Assembly (NCBI RefSeq): GCF_013359905.1
Contig: NZ_JABMCC010000082.1
Location: 1 to 36,862 of the forward strand
DNA length: 36,862 nt
Direction of reading: 5' to 3'
Source: Paenibacillus taichungensis
GTDB taxonomy: Bacteria > Bacillota > Bacilli > Paenibacillales > Paenibacillaceae
Each line of letters begins with the position of its first letter. The first letter of the stretch is position 1. Under the pieces are notes generated by a model. That model worked only from the letters and a program-made list of their open reading frames with translations, was not told where the DNA came from and did not search any database. Shown here piece by piece: positions 34,190-36,862 of the stretch. Made by a program: the position numbers and the translations under genes.

Positions 34190-35722
34190 CTAGATCATAT
34201 CGTATTTGAAATTCGAAAAATCAGCCGTTCCTCCTTTGACCTGTGTTGAATACAAGAATAAGCCAATCCGACAGCCCATGAAATGATCCAGTTTGTAGAA
34301 CATCTTGTGAGAAATGCCGAGTGGCTTCCACTCCGTGCCATCGTGATAGGCAAAAGAACACTCATCCTGATTGTTCACGAAATGGCCTGATGCCTGGAGC
34401 GTAACGACTGGTCCGGTTACGCGAATCCGCGCATGCTCCGTCGCAGGCTCCTCATCGATCAAATTGCCGAATATGCTGGAATCCTGACTTTCCCTCGCCT
34501 GCATGACAAGGTAGAACTCTCCCTGCTCTCTCGTTAGCGCGATCAGGCCATATGTGCCTATTAGGAAACATAGCCCTGCATAATCACCATCGTTTAAACC
34601 GCTGCCGTCCAGGGTGACGTTTACCTTACAAGCGGGCCCCATCGCACGCTGGGTCAATGTGTTCACCGCATAAATAAGGTTCGGGCTAAGCTGGCCGGTC
34701 CGAATCCGGTACACTCCAGGCTTCTCGGTTACGGACCACAGCTCATCATGGGGCGTGTGGTTCCATTGCCAAAAATCACGAAGGCGAACTCTGCTGTCCC
34801 CGCCGATATGATACTCAAAATCGTCACTACCCACCAGCGGGCTGTAACTATAATCTGGTCTTGTGCTAGGAATATCTATTGTTCTTGGTGCGTTGCTTGC
34901 AAAAACGGGAATTCCGTCTTCAAAATTCATGGGAACGATTACAGGAATACGCCCTACTGCACCATGATCCTGAAATAGCACGGCGTACCAGTCCCCACCG
35001 GGGGTATCGACTATACCGCCTTGAGCAATGCCTGAATTGAAATATCCCATATCATCGTTAAATACTTCCCCACCGATAAATTCACCATCTAGCGTATCTG
35101 CCATGTAGTAAGCCTGGGTTCTTCGTCCCACCTCTTTGGAAATGTGAATCAAGAACACATAATACTTCCCATTAACCTTGTAGAAATGGGCACCTTCGTA
35201 ACCAAGATGGTAAGGATCCCGCTCCTTCACGATTAAACGCTGTGTCCCCCCCGGTTTGGGCCCTGATAAATCAGCTTTTAACTCTACCAAATGAATCTCG
35301 GCATTGCCATGTACCAAATATGCCCGATCATCATCGTCAAAGAAAAGGGAGCAATCATGATAAAAGCCCTCTACGATGCGTTTGTCCCATGGTCCCGAAA
35401 TGGATGCGGACGTGTATAAATACGTTTTACGCGTATCATTGGCTACAAAGATCACGTAGAACGTTCCTTGATGATACCGAAGTGAAGCTGCCCACATGCC
35501 TTTACCATAGATGTGCTTGCCATCTTCCAGTCTTTGGGCTGGGGTGTCATCCAGTCTGTCATATACATAGGTTGCCACTTCCCAATGAATCAGATCGTAC
35601 GAACGCAGGATGACGCAACCCGGCATCATGTGCATTGTTGTACTGACCATGTAATAGGTATCTTCTACGCGAATGACATCAAGATCCGGGTAATCAGCCC
35701 ATATAATTGGATTGTGATACAT
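34190..35722 (-). CDS. GH43 beta-xylosidase / alpha-arabinofuranosidase
   Basis: 510 residues, no signal peptide, so cytoplasmic. The ATG at 35722 is chosen because GAGGTG lies 10 bases upstream and GH43 proteins begin near this MYHNPIIWADYPDLDVIRV segment; a GTG six codons earlier is rejected. The five-blade propeller (1-290) carries the base Asp13, the modulator Asp123 in HDCSLFFDDDDRAYLVHG and the acid Glu176 in GYEGAHFYKVNGKYY. A C-terminal beta-sandwich (about 310-505: GSDDFEYHIGGDSRVRLRDF, MFYKLDHFMGCRIGLFLYST) is the usual GH43 beta-xylosidase accessory domain. It looks like subfamily 12 by eye. It would cleave xylose or arabinose from imported oligosaccharides. It is transcribed alone, with a palindrome in its promoter region. 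Confidence 0.93.
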   Translation of the reverse strand: MYHNPIIWADYPDLDVIRVEDTYYMVSTTMHMMPGCVILRSYDLIHWEVATYVYDRLDDTPAQRLEDGKHIYGKGMWAASLRYHQGTFYVIFVANDTRKTYLYTSASISGPWDKRIVEGFYHDCSLFFDDDDRAYLVHGNAEIHLVELKADLSGPKPGGTQRLIVKERDPYHLGYEGAHFYKVNGKYYVFLIHISKEVGRRTQAYYMADTLDGEFIGGEVFNDDMGYFNSGIAQGGIVDTPGGDWYAVLFQDHGAVGRIPVIVPMNFEDGIPVFASNAPRTIDIPSTRPDYSYSPLVGSDDFEYHIGGDSRVRLRDFWQWNHTPHDELWSVTEKPGVYRIRTGQLSPNLIYAVNTLTQRAMGPACKVNVTLDGSGLNDGDYAGLCFLIGTYGLIALTREQGEFYLVMQARESQDSSIFGNLIDEEPATEHARIRVTGPVVTLQASGHFVNNQDECSFAYHDGTEWKPLGISHKMFYKLDHFMGCRIGLFLYSTQVKGGTADFSNFKYDMI

Positions 35723-35781
35723 GCTGTAATTACACCTCACTTTGTTTAGGATATTGTAAAGTCAATAGCAAATGTATAAGA

Positions 35782-35795
35782 TGACTGATCAGTCA
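35782..35795. promoter_or_regulatory. Perfect palindrome TGACTGATCAGTCA in the GH43 promoter region
   Basis: A 14-base perfect palindrome. On the minus strand it ends three bases before TATACA (35778-35773), a candidate -10 whose -35 is poor. A regulator bound here would cover the promoter spacer. The start codon is about 50 bases further on. Confidence 0.55.
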
Positions 35796-35886
35796 CCCTC
35801 ATTTTACATGTTTTAATAGGTAAGCGACAGGGAAAATAAACCGCTTTCTTCCTTTATAAAAGCTTCAAATATATGTTGCAATACAC

Positions 35887-35927
35887 AATAACCTCCATGC
35901 CAAAGTGATAGTGGCAAGAAGGTTATT
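35887..35927. terminator. Long hairpin downstream of the right-hand GH43 gene
   Basis: AATAACCTCCATGCCA pairs with TGGCAAGAAGGTTATT in 14 of 16 positions around a nine-base loop. It lies about 135 bases after the stop of the partial GH43 gene. U tracts are missing on both sides, so it may be a transcript end-protection hairpin instead of an intrinsic terminator. Confidence 0.45.
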
Positions 35928-36061
35928 ATAAAATGACAATGCATAGATATTGTTGAAGAGATATGCCAGCCACGAGCGCTAGCTTTCGAATGTACTTAGA
36001 TTCACCGCTGCAGCGATGTGAAAAGTGTCCTTAGATGACGCCTTGAATGGTGCCTCGTTGG

Positions 36062-36862
36062 CTAGATCTCATACTCGAACCAATCAAAATGGGCAGGTGT
36101 GCTACTTGCCTTACCATTGCCGGTAGCATATAGTCCGACCACCGCTCCGGTAAAGCACATCTTGTGTACAAAATCCTCTGGGGATAATGATCTTGCCGAG
36201 CCTGAACCCAAGGCTGTCCAATTCTGTCCGTCCTCGGAACAAGTCAGCCTATATTCCTTCTCCGTCGATTCGATCCGGAGAAACAGCTGCTCCGCTTCAG
36301 TCTCGCCCGCATACACGATTTCCGACTCTCCGCGTACCGTGAGACGGGCAAATATCAGGTTGCGGCCTTCTGACCGTCTTATGCCAATCTCATAGTGTGC
36401 ATCTTCATCCCGGCGGATACACATTCCGGCCTCTTCTCCATCAGCAGCCGGTACGAATGCCATGTGAGTTGTATAGCACGCTTCAACATGCTGCTGCCTC
36501 CGGCCAACAAACGTAACCTGACCGACGTCGCCGAGACTTGCTTCCTGGCCATATAAGGTCAGAAAACCCGGTTTTTCCGTAACGGAGCACACTCCTCCTG
36601 ACGGATTGCGAACGAACATCCACTGCGGCCCAAGTTCTTCATTGAAGTCTTCTCGCCCTACAACGACTGCTGCATGACCATCCAATATAGAAGGTGCTGT
36701 CATCGGCGAACGTTGAACGGCCATGTCCAGACTCACTATTCCTTCATTGTTGTCCATGTGGGGCCAGCCCTCGTTCCAAACGACCGGGGCGAGGAACGTT
36801 TCCCGTCCAAGCACACTATATCCGTCCTCTGTCAAACGCACGCCAAGGAATACGGCCCACCA
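36062..36862 (-). CDS. GH43 beta-xylosidase (XynB type), C-terminal part, cut by window edge
   Basis: The frame is open to the window end and enters as WWAVFLGVRL, followed by LGRETFLAPVVWNEGWP. These are the classic last propeller blade of GH43 beta-xylosidases such as Bacillus XynB. After it comes the C-terminal beta-sandwich (GREDFNEELGPQWMFVRNP, EKPGFLTLYGQEASLGD, VGRRQQHVEACYTTHMAF, DFVHKMCFTGAVVGLYATG). The visible 266 residues are the C-terminal half of a roughly 530-residue protein. Catalytic residues lie outside the window. It should be cytoplasmic and act on xylo-oligosaccharides. It is transcribed toward, but probably separately from, the other GH43 gene. Confidence 0.92.
   Translation of the reverse strand, partial: WWAVFLGVRLTEDGYSVLGRETFLAPVVWNEGWPHMDNNEGIVSLDMAVQRSPMTAPSILDGHAAVVVGREDFNEELGPQWMFVRNPSGGVCSVTEKPGFLTLYGQEASLGDVGQVTFVGRRQQHVEACYTTHMAFVPAADGEEAGMCIRRDEDAHYEIGIRRSEGRNLIFARLTVRGESEIVYAGETEAEQLFLRIESTEKEYRLTCSEDGQNWTALGSGSARSLSPEDFVHKMCFTGAVVGLYATGNGKASSTPAHFDWFEYEI

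Larger units (their letters stand above)
35723..36061. other. Control region and hairpins between two GH43 genes
   Basis: No gene is seen in these 339 bases. They hold a probable promoter and palindrome for the left GH43 gene, a long hairpin at 35887-35927, a second small dyad at 36001-36022 (TTCAC/GTGAA around CGCTGCAGCG), and a weak cre-like sequence near 35840-35854 with two deviations. Confidence 0.5.

Noticed and set aside
35838..35856. cre box upstream of the left GH43 gene
   Set aside because: The GAAAGCGGTTTA core is suggestive, but two fixed positions of the consensus are wrong, so it is mentioned only as weak.

Overview
The window looks like a chromosomal segment of a Paenibacillus or close relative (Bacillota). 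Shine-Dalgarno sequences are strong (AAGGAGG type), TTG and GTG starts are frequent, and CcpA cre-like boxes are present. There are YesM/YesN-type two-component regulators, DUF5696 and YIP1 genes beside CUT1 sugar permeases, and a class III fructose-1,6-bisphosphatase. I infer the genus from gene content and style; I have not aligned anything.

Left part (1-7750) is mixed housekeeping and stress-type genes. A DUF1048/PadR pair is cut by the window edge. An Old Yellow Enzyme reductase lies divergent from a MerR regulator. A LOG-family protein lies divergent from an HTH-WYL regulator, with a clean 7-4-7 inverted repeat between them. fbp follows. Two poor stretches (2738-3093 and 6833-7750) carry decayed sequence, including a frameshifted and truncated solute-binding lipoprotein.

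Middle and right part (7752-36862) is a large xylan or arabinoxylan utilisation locus. It holds three different esterases in a row (carboxylesterase type B, CE1-like, SGNH), a divergent intracellular GH8 reducing-end xylose-releasing exo-oligoxylanase with a cre box in its promoter region, a secreted GH5-like enzyme with a ricin-type (CBM13-like) module, a GH43 beta-xylosidase/arabinofuranosidase, and the C-terminal part of a second GH43 enzyme at the right edge.

The centre is a nine-gene, tightly spaced minus-strand operon (27718 down to 14945). In order it encodes a lipoprotein SBP, a membrane-anchored SBP with two N-terminal carbohydrate-binding-like modules, a permease pair, a secreted NHL beta-propeller/TPR protein with a C-terminal anchor, a YIP1-family membrane protein, a large DUF5696 lipoprotein, and a second permease pair. 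No transport ATPase is present, which fits CUT1 systems that borrow a shared MsmX-type ATPase. I know of no described function for the NHL/YIP1/DUF5696 set. This operon is the best candidate for an undescribed system: a cell-surface polysaccharide capture, processing and import machine.

Regulation: a divergent AraC-type regulator with a receiver-like domain lacking every phosphorylation residue sits upstream of the operon, and the intergenic region carries a perfect cre match and two ATTCC dyads. An SBP - histidine kinase - response regulator operon (34043 to 28937) probably senses an oligosaccharide outside the cell. Extracellular enzymes and esterases would trim the polymer, the ABC systems would import oligosaccharides, and cytoplasmic GH8 and GH43 enzymes would finish them.
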